In this document: in pieces, positions 46,556 to 59,500 of the stretch | How positions within the stretch are numbered: the first letter of the stretch is position 1 | How the letters are laid out: each line of letters opens with the position of its first letter | NCBI GenBank assembly: GCA_028386065.3 | Contig: JAKUCV010001129.1 | Coordinates: 282,336 to 346,335 of the forward strand | Origin: Turnera subulata | Taxonomy: Eukaryota > Streptophyta > Magnoliopsida > Malpighiales > Passifloraceae | Direction of reading: 5' to 3' | DNA length: 64,000 nucleotides | Made by a program: the position numbers and the translations under genes | The notes under the pieces: model-generated | The model's input: only the letters and a program-made list of their open reading frames with translations | The model's database searches: none | Told to the model about the DNA's origin: nothing

Positions 46556-49500
46556 ATGGCAAAGAGAAAGGTTGATGAGCTTGTTGAGTCAGATGGGAAG
46601 AGGAAAAGAAAGAAGAAGAACAGACATCCAGCTCCTCGTCCTGCATGCTCGTGGGTGCATTTTAGGTATTATAAACTGTATCCCCTGCATTATGGTCCAA
46701 GTATGATGATCTTTAAATGGGTTTTAGCGGCGTACTTATGTGTGTACCTCTGATGTTGCAGCCGTGAGTTTATCAAGGAGTACAGTGCTTCTCATCCTGA
46801 ATGTTCTGGCCTTAAAGCTGTGAGCTTCCCGTCTCCCTTTCTTGTTGCTCAGTTATACTCCTGGTTGCCTATTTTTCTTTTTTCTTTTGAATTTGCAAAT
46901 TTAATCTGGCTGTTAAAAAAGGCATATTGGATATATAGACTTTATCCATTTTAAAGAGAAACAGAACCACATAGCATTCCATCTATCTTTTGTACTATGT
47001 TACAGAGTTACAGTTTACAACTACGAGAGAATAACTGTTTATGTTTGAGTTGGGTGCTCAATGTTATCTTCTTTCACATTTCAGGCCACAAAGGCAGCAT
47101 CAGATGCTTGGAAGTCAATGAGTGTGGAGGAAAAAGAAAGATACACAAAGCGTGCTCGTGAGATGTGGGATAATTACTTAAGCAATGCTCCTGCTCGTTC
47201 CCCCAGGCGCCGGAAGCAGGTTTGAACCTGTTGTGCTACCATTGGTCTTGCATTTTTAAAATTTCCGATGAGTCTTACAGCATGCTGTTGCAGACCAAAC
47301 TAGTGACACGATGCTCTCCAGGTCGCTTATTTAACGTGATGCAGCATCTCACAATGGAACAAAAGGATGCTGTGAGAAGTATGGGTTTTGGCAGCCTTCT
47401 TGGGCTTAGATGTCGAACGCTCCGTCGCAGCTTGTGTCTTTGGTTATTGGAGAGATTTAACACTGCAGGACGCAGCTTGGAGATTTGTGGTGTGTGCATT
47501 CCCCTGACACCAGAAGATGTGGAACTTGTATTGGGACTAGCAGCTAGCGGGAAGGATGTCATTAACTCAGGGCCAGATGACCTAATTGCTGACTTGCGTC
47601 GCAGCTATAATGCTACAAATCGTGGGATTTCAGTGCGCCTTCTTGAAGAACGGTTGAAAGATCCGGAAGCAGGGGAGGATTTTAAGAGGTCATTCGTCTT
47701 GTATGCATTAGGCACTCTTTTATCCCCAACAGCAAGACTGGATGTTAGTCCTTCCTTTCTCCACTTCTTGACAAATATGGATGTCATACATCAATATAAC
47801 TGGGGAAAATTCTTACTTGATCGATTAGTTCGTGAAGTGTCTCGTTTTCACCAGGGCAAGCAACGGGCAGTTGGTGGTTGTCTATTGTTTCTACAGGTAA
47901 TGCAGATGTTTGTAATTCCATATTTAAATGCAAGCATTTATATACATCCCATAGTATGTCTGAGAACTTATTTCTTTTCAGCTCTTTTATTACGAAAGCA
48001 TCTCTGTAGATGGATCCTGTGCTTTAGCCTTTTCTACTATTCCTTGTTTATCTTCTTGGGGAGAGGAAGAGATTACAGAACGAGAAAAACTAGAAAGAGA
48101 GCGTGGTGGCTATGGTCTTGGGGAGGTACTTGATATTTTACACTGTATGTCTTTGACACACCATGAAGATGATATGGATTTGTTTAGAATGCTGCTTCTT
48201 CGGTGCAGGTGGTTTGGAAGGAGAGAAGCATTGGCATGGAGTTAGCAGAGTATGAAGGTGAATCAGATGGTAGGCAAGCTGACAAATTAAATACTGGAGA
48301 AGAGCATTGCCCTATCTTTGAGCAGGAAGGAACCCAGGTGTGCACTAACTTCCATTCCTCAGTTACCCCACTTTTCATTGCATCGACGTATGTTCTTACA
48401 TCATATTTGCACTTAAGCTTACAAATTTGGCATTGCTTACATTGCATATTTTGGTGGAATTTTTTTTTTTCCATCTGCTTGGCTTTAAATTATTCTTGGT
48501 GGCAGAAATTTTTAGTGCAGCATATTTCATTAAATCCAAAGTTGAAATTCATGAAAAAACCATGTTGCAAGTATTCGATTCTCTGTATGGCTTGCAGAAA
48601 TTAAGCACGCTTGTTCAGGATGTTAATCACACTTTTTCATGGCCCGAAATTATCTGTGGGTATTTCATGAAAATAATCTTGATAGTTTGACTGTTGCCCT
48701 GATGTGTACTCTTCTTGTAGGCTGATGAGGAAAGAATGGATGGAGATTTTACAGTGGATGAGGTAGTCAATTCTCTACTTATATGTTTGAAATCATATTC
48801 TCAGTGATGTTTATACACACCCACCTGAATAACATTGACTTCCCAAAGAATTTGGTTATATTTGACTGCTGCTGGAATAGAAACCTCATTATTAATGAGG
48901 AAAATCAATGTCCGAAATTAGAATGAGTCCTTTAATAAGGCTGTTCACCTTCTTTCTAACTTTATCGCCTTACTGGTATCCTCTTCATTGTGATAAATAT
49001 CCTGGACATATTTCTGCAGATAAACATGGAAAGCCTACTAACGAGAGAAAATGTGGTGTGCGGGGACATTGAAATTGCTCCTGAGTCAGTTGAAACAGTA
49101 TGCCAAAGCAAAGAGTATGATTATGATGGAACACTCGATTACACTAATAACAATGTCCATGATGAAGTATACATCTTTGCAACCTGTGCATGCCCCCTCC
49201 TGGACTGTAACTTTGTAGGCTCATCTGAGCAATTGTCCTTACACTTCAGCAGCAAACATTGGGATTCTGGGAGGCGTTTCAGGTACAACAGCCCTTTATC
49301 GGTCTCCATGAGGGAGGATGAAGAATTCCTAGTTCTTCAAGCCGAACAGGATGGTGTACTTTTTCTCCTCAGCAAGGGCACTGAAAGTATCGGAAATACA
49401 GTCATGATAACATGTATTGGTCCGAACTCGTCAGAGGAAAAGTTCTTGTATGATATTGTTGCAGGCAGAGGAATCAGCTCTCTGAGGCTAAAATCTTTAA

Positions 49501-49637
49501 CCGAGTACTTTCCAGGAAGGGTGGAAGGTGTACCTCTAGATTTTCTTCTGATTCCATTTCGATTCCTAGGTCCTTCTGGGCAACTTGACTTGGAGGTCTG
49601 TATATGGAATTCTACAGAACTTGGCAGAGATTGCTAA
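46556..49637 (+). CDS. Chimeric protein: HMG-box-like, plant-mobile/DUF1985-like and SINA C-terminal domains
   Basis: The eight exons 46556-46665, 46762-46819, 47085-47219, 47294-47896, 47982-48125, 48209-48337, 48721-48762 and 49020-49637 have GT-AG borders and compatible phases throughout, giving 612 residues. Residues 1-25 are Lys/Arg-rich. An HMG-box-like segment follows (WVHFSREFIKEYSASHP ... DAWKSMSVEEKERYTKRAREMW). Exons 4-5 resemble the domain of plant Ulp1/DUF1985 transposon-related proteins (MGFGSLLGLRC, LTPEDVELVLGL, GGCLLFLQLFYYESISVDG). The last exon is the post-RING part of a SINA protein (FATCACPLLDCNFVGSSEQLSLHFSSKH), so the E3 RING is absent. An extra exon around 48506-48620 is possible. 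A start at 45596 joined to 46532 would add nine residues. The last exon could instead be a separate gene (ATG at 49026). Confidence 0.62.
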
Positions 49638-50351
49638 TAGATTCTGTATAGTGTTATTTATACCAACCTTAGGCATTCATCACAGGGTAGTCGATTCAAA
49701 GCAGTATCAGGTTCCTGAAAAAAGTGAAGATGTACAATCATCTTGTCCATCATATATTCAGTTCTCTTTCTTTTCTTTTGCACTTAATACTCTTCACGGT
49801 GTCCAGGCCATTGGGTGAGAACAGATCGTTGCATTCCCAACACATTGTACCTGGGAGCCAAGGTTCCCTTATAACCTAAACTTGGCTGTCAAGAAATCAG
49901 CATTTTAAAAATTTAAATATGGATTTGATGTATGGTATTTATATGATTTGATAGTAATACTAGTAACACAGAAGATGGAGAAAACCTTCATTTGCCAAAT
50001 AAATTTGGTTTCAAGAACTGTCCAAAAAAAACTTGTCAAAGCATCAATTCACCCTTTTTTTAACAAAAATAGAGCTCAAAATTTCTCTCCTCCGTCAACG
50101 AACGAAGAGGAATTTGGGCCAGTCCTAGGCCTTTCCGCTCATGAAGTCAAGCTCAGGATCTCTTATCTTCTTTTCTCGTTAACGAATGAAGAGGATTTTG
50201 GGCCATACCGGGCCTTTCCTCACAAAATCGAAGGCTCAATCAGCAGCCCATCCAAATACTCCCTGTTTTTTTCTGCTGTGGTCTGTGGATAACCAGCAGC
50301 AACAACAAAACTGCAGGGAAGAGAAGCAGAAAGGCAGAGAACAAAGGAATA
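49638..50351. promoter_or_regulatory. Upstream region of the formyltransferase gene
   Basis: Two imperfect ~70-bp direct repeats (about 50096-50157 and 50180-50240) share AACGAA(C/T)GAAGAGGA(A/T)TTTGGGCC, so the promoter holds duplicated TGGGCC (site II) boxes. Such boxes are common before nuclear genes for organelle gene expression. The left part is the 3' flank of the chimeric gene. Confidence 0.55.
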
Positions 50352-53300
50352 ATGTATGCTTCGCTGTCACTGCGTCGTTTCTTTTGTGTGAAAGCAACAG
50401 CAGCGGCGAAAGCAACAGCTTCTTCATCTTCCTCCAAGAAGAAGCCCCTCGTCTTCTTGGGTTCTCCAGAGGTACGCTCACTACTCGCACGCCTTCACTT
50501 TACACGCATTGTTAATGTGTGGAGTTGTTGGTGTGGTTCTGTTCATGGAAATGGGATTGTTATTTTAGGTATCTACAACTGTTCTTGACGCCCTCTTCAA
50601 TGCATCCGAGGGTCAAAACTCCATCTTTGAGGTATGACAACGATGAGTTCTTATTCAGTCAATTTTATCTGTAGTAATGCATATGTGATACCCTTGACTT
50701 GGTAAACACAGATGTTTAAGAAACAGTGTTAAGTCGCTCAATTTCATGTTCTTGTGCGGGCCTTTTTATCCATTTTTCTTTTTGTTATTTTTCTTGAATC
50801 GTTGTTAGAGCTGGAAAGGGTTCGTTAATTTGGAGAAAGAGCATATTGGCTTATAACGTTGAACTAAGTTAGGTTGAGCTTATGTGGCTCATTTTTTACT
50901 TGTTTACGGTATGATTGATTTTTATGTGTACATGACAAAAGAATTTTTGCATCGGTTTGCTGCCCTTACAGTTAATTTTTTAAGCGGTTAATATTTTCTT
51001 CGTCGTCTGGTTTTCTGGACCGCATTATCCAGTTGGAACTGATTTGAGTATGTGGATGGTTTCTGCTCTGAACATAAGTTTTCAACACTGTTGTACGGAA
51101 TGAAAAGGAGGTATTGGTGCAGAGTTCTGTGGATTTAATTTCTTGCAGTTTAAGTAGGAAGAGATTGTCAGTGGTTGTGGTATAAATTTGCTAATGTACT
51201 ATGTTTTAGGTTGCAGCCATCGTCACGCAGCCACCTGCTAGGAGAGGTAGGGGCAAAAAGCTGATGCCTTCACCAGTTGCGCAATATGCTCTTGATAGAG
51301 GCTTTTCCTCTGACCTTATCTTCACACCTGAACGAGCTGGAGAGGTAGTCTTGATGTCTTCTCTTTAATCTGATCATTCAGTAGCCACAACATATGTCAT
51401 CTTTATGTGGCTCTGAGTTACAAATCTTAAAATTTCCATCAAGTGTTCCTACAAATTATAAATTTTATTTTTACCAAAAAAAACTATAAATTTTATCTTT
51501 TTTACACTTGAAAAAGTAAAAAATTCTGGACTTGTTGGGAGTTTGGACACTTACTGTTGTCTCATTTATTTTGTTCTCCAAACCCCTTCTTGTAGCAAAT
51601 CCTTTTTTGTTTCATTATCTAGACGGAGAAACGTAGGTCAATTTATGCTCCATGGACACTAATTCTAGTCTTTCATTTCAAACTTCTTATGGTACTCTTC
51701 ACTTTCATTGATGGGGAAAGAGGGGATTAGTATCTGTGTCTTCAGTTATTGTTCTTCCATAAGTAGAATGGTTGATTTCAGTTACTGTTCAATTGCTTCA
51801 ACATAGTTGGAAAAACTCGTTGAATCTTACATTCTCTCTTTTCCTGAACTGTTGGAATTTTCAATTTATATGACATGGAGTAGCTTTGTAACATTGACAA
51901 ACGACTGAAAGTCTTCTACTTAGTTATTTGTTGTTATCACCACTATTAAAGTTTTAGAGCTGTTCACTTTTTGCATGATGAGAATTTATTGTGCTCTATT
52001 TATGCAGGTCACGTTTTTGTCCGATCTACAAGCATTGCAGCCTGAACTTTGCATTACAGCAGCATATGGGAACATTTTACCTACCAAGTTTCTAAACATT
52101 CCACCAATAGGTCAGTCAAATGTATTACCGTTGGAAATGTTAAATGCCACTTCTTCCATGAGCCTGTATATGTCAGTTCCACCCAATGGTTATTCAGCAA
52201 CCGAGCTACAATCTTATAGTCTATACTAATTTGGTGGTATGCGATGTCAAAAGTATGCCTTCCAAACTGAAAGCATAGGTTCCACTTCCAAGGGTGGCTA
52301 TTACAAGTGTTGTGGATGTAAATTGTCTCCAAATTCTGCTCTCTAGAAGCTTGCCTTGATAGACCCATTGTTAGGTATTAGTCATTTTGAAATTAATTTA
52401 AATGGACAGATGATTGACAAAGACGTTGGAGATCCAGGGTATTAAAAGGGATCTAGAGCTAGTGACGAATCTAACCGAACACATGAAAGCTGGTTGTTTG
52501 AGGAATTTTTTGGGTGGATTTTTCTGCTTGTGGTTATCTTTGTTTACTCTTATTTGAGGTCATTGGTTGCAAAATTTTTGTTAATTGTTTCTCTTGCATA
52601 TAGTCTGTTTCTCCCTTCAGCTTTTTCTAATGTATTGTACCATCATCAAAGTTTTTAGTTAATGGCTTGGATGTTAGTAAAATGACAGTATTATTTTGAT
52701 TATTACATTTTATGCAATAAATTTGCTTTTTAGGCTATGCACCTTAGAAACCAAAGATAGCTTACTAAGGTGAAAGACTGATTTTGATATTTGACAAGCT
52801 AGCCAACCCATCCAGCCAGTTTCTTCTTTCCATCCGCCTATCTGATCTTTTGAACAGGACTTGTGACTACAGAGAAATGGTTGTTACAGGAATTGCAGTA
52901 TGGCTTAGTTCATGAACAGCCCCACTATTGTTTCAACCGATCAAAAGTCATTTTTTGTTGAGAGATTTTCACAGTGTGCATCGGAGAATATAGGATAGGC
53001 AGAGCTTATACTTGCCTGAGCCCCATATTAATGTCGTTCAATTTGAGGCTTCATGAACTTAGCTACTTAATCCAGAAATTATTGACAAGCCTTTAGCCCT
53101 TGATCTCTAATCTGCGTAAGGGCTTTCAGCTACTGGTTTTCTCAAATTCCTTTCAACTTCTGTTGAGAACTATTGATTCTTCATCTTTCATGAGCCTATT
53201 GCACACCTGCAAAATACAGCTCAACGGTTGCCAAATCAAGCAATTTTGGTTTCCTCTCCTCCAACTATTTAATGTCTAGTTGTATGTACCCTTAACAATT

Positions 53301-55864
53301 CACAGATCACCTGTAAAACCACCGTGACTTGATTGTAGTGAAACATGTAACATTGTCTTCCAGGTCTTCAGCCAAATTGTATCTTTTTCAGGGACAGTCA
53401 ATATACATCCAAGTCTGCTGCCGCTGTATCGTGGTGCCGCTCCTGTTCAAAGAGCACTGCAGGTTCCCTTTTTAGTTCTGCACCACAATATTCAATGTTG
53501 TTACAAAGTCCCATTATATTACATTTATGAGCCTTTGCATTAGGATGGTGCTAAAGAAACTGGAGTGTCATTGGCATTCACTGTGCGTGCTTTAGATGCC
53601 GGGCCTGTCATTGCTTGTGAAAGAGTGAAAGTTGATGATCAAATTAAGGTATGATTGATATTTGTCTGTAGTTGTAGTGGCTGGAGATTATTTTTTCTGT
53701 GATTTCTCATTTGGCAAATAACAGAAGTGTTATGGGTGGAAGCAGAAAATTAGTTTTAGTATGCATCAGCTGGATATCCATGATATCGTAGCCACAATTA
53801 GGGCTTTAGCTTTTGTTGCAATTATAACATTTTTGCATGTCTAGCTAACTCTCGGAGCTTAGCTTCTTGCCCTAATGTGCTATGATGCGTCTTTATATAT
53901 TGCCTTTAAGCTGGATACCTGTTTGATTACAATGCTTTCCTTTTTGCTGCATCAGTTTTTAAATCACATAAAGAGCTAATCATGAGATAGTGTTATCATT
54001 TAGCTTCTTAGCTTCACCTTATGACTTTTGTTGATGCTGATATCCTTGCAGGCACCTGACTTACTGGCGTTCCTGTTTTCAGCAGGTATGCTTGGATTTT
54101 ACCTATTTCAAATGCTAAAAGTGCTGCTATTTCACATCTGCATCTAATTTACGTCATTTGAAGTTTTACTTTAAATATTAATTATTGATTTAGCAATTCC
54201 AATTTCCTTGTCCATGAACTAGACCTCTGTTACTAATTTGATGTTGCTTTGGTCCTGCTTTAAGTTTTAAGCATGCATAGTGATGACTTATCATATCTGT
54301 ACACATGTAGTGTATGTATAGCGTGAATGTGAGTTTTACATGGAAAATGCCCGATAAAAGTGCACAAGACTAGTTTGGGTTTTATTACTCTGCTGGGGTC
54401 TGTTTCTCCCGTCATTTTAAGAAAAAAAAAAAAAAAGAAGAAGTAGCTTCTTCTTTTGGAGGGCAGCATGGGTGGTGGGGCAGGGGTAGGATGGGGAGAG
54501 GGAGAAAGGTGGCGAGTCGTAGTCATGGGTCAAAGAAAACCGAAGTGACACTCACTGAAAAACTGTGACTGAATGAATTTATGCTGTAGAAGAAAATGTT
54601 GTGAACCCCAAGAAAAGGAAATCTACTCTTCTAAGGATAAGATAGTTGTAAGGCAGAAATCATGGTAAAGGGAATAGAAAAATGTTGTTTCTCATGACAA
54701 TGCCATCAGAAAAGAGGAGCCATATGCTTAACTGCTCAGTAAAAATTAGAACCTTTCTGAATTCGGTTGATTGATAAACATTTATGTTCGGAAAGTTTCT
54801 TTCAATTCGTGTATTAAGGTTGTAACAGTTGTTTGAGTCGGACCTTGGTTGCAGAACCATATCACCCAATTGAACATACTCAATTAATGTAATTACATGG
54901 TCAATCATTGAACCATAAACTTATGCAGGATCGAAGCTTCTGATCTCTGAACTTCCATCTATATTGGACGGATCAGCCAAGATAAAAGCTCAACCTCAAG
55001 ATGAGTCTAAAGTGACCTTGGCGCCAAAGGTACCATCTTTATATATGTAATCCCACACAGATTTGATTGCTAATACATGTTTTTGTTAATTAATATTTAG
55101 CTTAAAAAATACTGAAGAGTATCTGATAAATGCAGATTGCTCCTGAGGAGTCATGGCTATGCTTTGATGAGGAAGCTTTAGTCCTACATAATAAGGTAGG
55201 ACGCTATTCTTTTAACTCCTAATCTGAGTGTGGAGATTACATACCATCTTTTTAGGTTCGTGCATTTGCAGGGTGGCCAGGCACTCGGGCTAAATTTTTA
55301 CTGGTTGACAACAAAGCTAGTCAGCAAACTATAGAATTTAAGGTCATTACTACAAGGGTTTGCAATGGAGGCATCACGCGGGACAATGATGTCGATGAGA
55401 TCTACTTTTCTAATGGTGCTTTGGTGATTCCATGTGGAAGGTCCACAGCCCTTGAGGTGTGTTTCAAGCATCATATATTGTACATTTACGTCTTAATCAA
55501 AACATTTTGATTTGCCCTCTTTTTTATGCGGTGATCCTAATCTGCATGCCTACACAACAAAATGCCAATTCAAGTCAAATGCACCCCTAATTCCTCCAGA
55601 AAATGAAAAAGGTCACTTGAAGTTGTAATGGTAGAACGTTTGAGGCAGGAGGGCATTTTGACATGCATTTTATTTTACACCATTGCAGATCTCCATAAAC
55701 CTTTTTTAACTAATCTAATTTGTTATTGGCAAACCGATCAGATATTGGAACTTCAGCTTCCTGGAAAGAAGGTAGTAAGTGCAGCTTCCTTTTGGAATGG
55801 TTTGCGCGGTCAAAAGCTGAAGAAACCGTCGCAGAAGATCCCATTCATCCAGTCGGCCATGTAA
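50352..55864 (+). CDS. Methionyl-tRNA formyltransferase, organellar
   Basis: The eleven exons (50352-50471, 50569-50631, 51210-51344, 52008-52110, 53392-53462, 53544-53648, 54052-54085, 54929-55029, 55136-55195, 55256-55456, 55742-55864) join in frame for 371 residues. Residues 1-30 are rich in Ala, Ser, Arg and Lys with a Phe, like a mitochondrial or dual targeting peptide. The formyltransferase core starts PLVFLGSPE. The catalytic triad of the family is present: Asn144 and His146 in NIHPSLLPLYRGAAPVQ, and Asp182 in ALDAGPVI. The C-terminal domain that holds the tRNA starts near FAGWPGTRAKF. The enzyme formylates Met-tRNA for translation initiation in organelles, using 10-formyl-tetrahydrofolate. 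The longest intron (52111-53391) has no insert I can recognise. Confidence 0.95.
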
Positions 55865-56577
55865 CATGTAAGCTGAGGTTTTGGCAGTTTCTTGGGCCCC
55901 AAAAGTTTTGATATTTTTGCTAAAATTTTGGGCGACATTGTTTTGTAATAACTACCAAAATCCTATATCCTGTGAAAATAAAAGTAGTGAATCATAGAAT
56001 TTTTTGGGGAACCTTCCCCCTGATGTACTTTGTCTTACTCAAGTTTGCTCGTTTGAATCTGTATATTTGTTGAATTCTCTAGGCTCAATATATAATATGG
56101 TGGTTTCTTGCTCAAGGTCCCTCGTAAACAAACCAGTACATAGTTCTTCGTAGCATCTAAATTTTTGCCCTTTGTTTATCCACCGCCATTTTGGAGTTGG
56201 GTGCAACAAAAATATTGTACAGAAGTACAATAATAACTGTGTTCCCTAATAATTTTGAGTTATTGCACAAAAGGGTAGCTCTTATTCTTAAAGCAAAGCT
56301 CCATATCAGAGGTTTCTTCTTGCCCTAGGAGCTGAGTTCAATTCAAGACACCAACGTTTGAGATAATGCAGCATATAAGCTTCACCAACGACAAATTGTC
56401 GGGTTAGTTGGCTTTTCTCTTGTATAAATTATGTATAATGTGGAATTGTATTTGAAAAATCATGTCTGGTTCTCGTGTAATGGACTGTTCACAGATATGG
56501 ATAGTGTCATGCAGTCATGGGTTCCGCCGTTTAGAAAGATGGTTCCAACAACTAAAGATTAGAACAAATCAAGAAAC
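55865..56577. other. 3' flank of the formyltransferase gene
   Basis: This is AT-rich sequence without recognisable genes, ending at the GAAAC duplication (56573-56577) of the Copia element. Confidence 0.5.
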
Positions 56578-59500
56578 TGTTATAAATATATTATCCTGAG
56601 GGACCAAAATTAGTGAATGTCATTTACAAGGACTAAAGTGATTCTTTGTCACCCCTCATGTATTATATATTATAACAGATAATGAAATAAAAATGAGAAT
56701 GAAAAATAGAAGCTCATGACCGAGCTCTCCCTCCTCTCTTCTTCTCCTCTATTCAATTTTTCTTCATCCAATCTTCTTCTACAATTAATTATTTATAACA
56801 CGTTATCAGCACGATAACTCTACCCAGATCAAGAAAGAAAAAAAAACAACCCATGAACCATTATTGCCGACCAGATGCAGCCTCCGGCATCCCCAAGAAG
56901 GGCCAGGTCTGCCACCTCTCTCCGGTTGCCGTCGGCACCACTACCCCTGCCATATCCACCGCCACCCCCTGGCATTTGCTTCTTCTTTGGACCTTGTGTT
57001 GAGTCCTTCCCAGTGGAGTAGTCATGTTGTTGATTCGTTCTGAAACTACTTTGAAGCAAGAGATAGCACGGGTTAATCATCTCTCGTTGCAGGTTTGTGA
57101 TATTGTACTGGTTTTTGGAATTTAAGTTTTTGGAAAATTTGACCAGTTTGCTGACTTTACGAGCTTTCAAGATTTTTGAACCCTGCTCTATTTTGCATCT
57201 GCACTTTTCAAATGACTATAGCCTTTTTCCTCTTGGCTAATGTTTGTAATCAAATAATGTGGGATCAATCATTATATGCTCCTTGTTTCTAATTGCTCAA
57301 TTTGTAAATTTCTCATCGTTGTTCAAATTCCCCGGTTGCGTTATGTATGCATTTTATGTGTTTGATAAAATGCCTGAATGGGAATCGAATGAAGCCATGC
57401 ATGATTTTTCCAGTTCTGCCATATATATACTCTTTTGAGTACTTTTTCTATATTCTAGAGTTCTTGGCTCTCAAAATTGTCCTGTTATTTTCAAATACAA
57501 TTCCCCACGTGGTTTACTTCCAAGATAAGTAGAGGTATTGATTGTGGCTACATGGATATAATGGCACTAAAAAAAAAAAAATCATTTAGCTTTTGCTATT
57601 GCATAGGCATTTGATGCTAGTACTCTTACCTTCCAGAGTTTTGTTGTGGTATGGAATTTCAGTTGTCTAAACTTTGTGGATCATTCATTTCTATGTTTAC
57701 TTGTTCTCTTAGAACTTAAGTCCATAGACGTTGGTACTATATTAATATGCATGTTAATTAGAATATATTTCTTTTGTCATGTTAATTTCTATAAAACTGA
57801 GCCCAGTTGCTAAGCCTAGGTGGATGTTGGATAATATTCCTTATGGCTATCGTTGTTATAGATTTTTAGAGCAATCTATGCAATTTATTTTTATTTACTT
57901 TTCAGTACTTTATAATTGCTTCTTAGAATAATGCCTGAAGCATTAGTCTCGAAGACAATGCAAAATTGACATCCATAGGGGGAGAATTATATGTGTGGAT
58001 GTCAATATAACATATTATGACATCTTGAAATGAAAAATGATTAACACGCTCCAGAAGAGCATAAATTCGAATATGTTCCTGAAGAACGCATGTTTTAATA
58101 TGATCTAGAAGATCGTATATTTAAGCGAGTACAAAAACCCCCACTTGCAGTAATAAAAGCAATAATTATGGATACCGTCGAATTGGCTCTGATCCATTCC
58201 CTGAAGTGAATGTGATTGTATGTAATAATTTTAATTATGGTTATAAACATTCGATTGGATACAAACAGGCCTTATAACAAGGCATCGAGTAAATGGTTAT
58301 TAAATGTTCCTGAAGGGCAAATCTAATATTGATGAAACCGTTGCTTACCCTGAAGGTATAAGCTTGAATAAGATAATAAATGGAAAAGGCTAAAAGTAAA
58401 CACGCACATTATTATTCCGTAAACGGATACATAACTGGAGAACATTCAAAGAAGAATGGTTCTCATACATATGTTTAAACAAATAATCTATCTGTTAGGT
58501 TCAACATTAACCCTAAAACTCTGAGCCTCACCATTAATGTTGACCCTAACACTGTCGTTCCAGGAGAACCACATACCAGCTCTGTTGTTTTCTCCAGGTA
58601 TCTCAAACCGATTCGTTGGAGGAAAACGTAGTGGAATCACACCATGATTCTCTCCTGCTTGCCACATAGTCTCGGTAATCAGTACCATGTTAGGCTTGTA
58701 CTGATTCTTCAGATCCCTTAAGGTACGCACAAAGTCTTGAGACCTTCTTGCTATACCCCTGCAATTCCACAATAAAAGTCGTACCTTAGGCCATGTAGGT
58801 GGTAACCCAGTCACCCTTGGGACGCTCCGAGCCATCATGGAAACCTGATAATAACTGCTTTCATTTAAAATTTGACATGAAGGCTCTAGCTGAAATTCCT
58901 GCATCCTAGCAGATATGAAAAACATTATAGAGTTAGCTGAGCCATAAAAATTTGTCCTGAGATTGCCTTGGTCCTCCAGGAAGAAAGTTTCTTCCATTGG
59001 AGTCACAAAGAACCTAGACGAGTATAGCTCATCTACAAACACTAAGCGAGGAATTCTCGCCAGATCATTAGGCAGTTCCTCTTGTTGCTCATTTACCATG
59101 CTATAGGCCAATCTATTTCTTCTGCCTAGTGAGGCACCCTCAACAAAGAAAACAGTAGCTGGGGAAGGCATTTTTGTATTGGTTGAGTTTTTCTCTTTGC
59201 TCTGATGAATTTTTATATCTATGAGTTTTTCCTGTATCTTCCCATGTAATCCTTCCCCATTTTATAACCTGAGCATAGATAGCTAGGTGTCCCCGAAATG
59301 ATCCAGAAGATTTTCGGAGGATTATATTATTATTCAGAAAATTCCAAGGCTTTACAGTCCTCGAGGATTTGTTTTTGGAAATGTCTGCCACTATATTAAT
59401 TATTGTCCACTAATTCTGATCTTTTCAACATGAGTGGCAGGTATAAGCCTAATATTGACACATGTATTGCAGCCTGAAGCTAGCAGTTGAGTAATTGAAA

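Noticed and set aside
47897..48133. Continuation of the plant-mobile exon as one long frame to 48133
   Set aside because: It runs through a GTAATG donor into an intron; the spliced junction 47896/47982 restores the family-like LFLQLFYYES sequence.
48427..48690. Possible extra exon (FSAAYFIKSKVEIHEKTM...) in the chimeric gene
   Set aside because: It looks coding, but I could not find acceptor and donor sites that keep phase with the neighbouring exons, so it is left out of the model and only noted.
56829..57170. Minus-strand frame with a Gly-rich patch
   Set aside because: It lies in the leader region of the Copia element on the opposite strand, without any domain.
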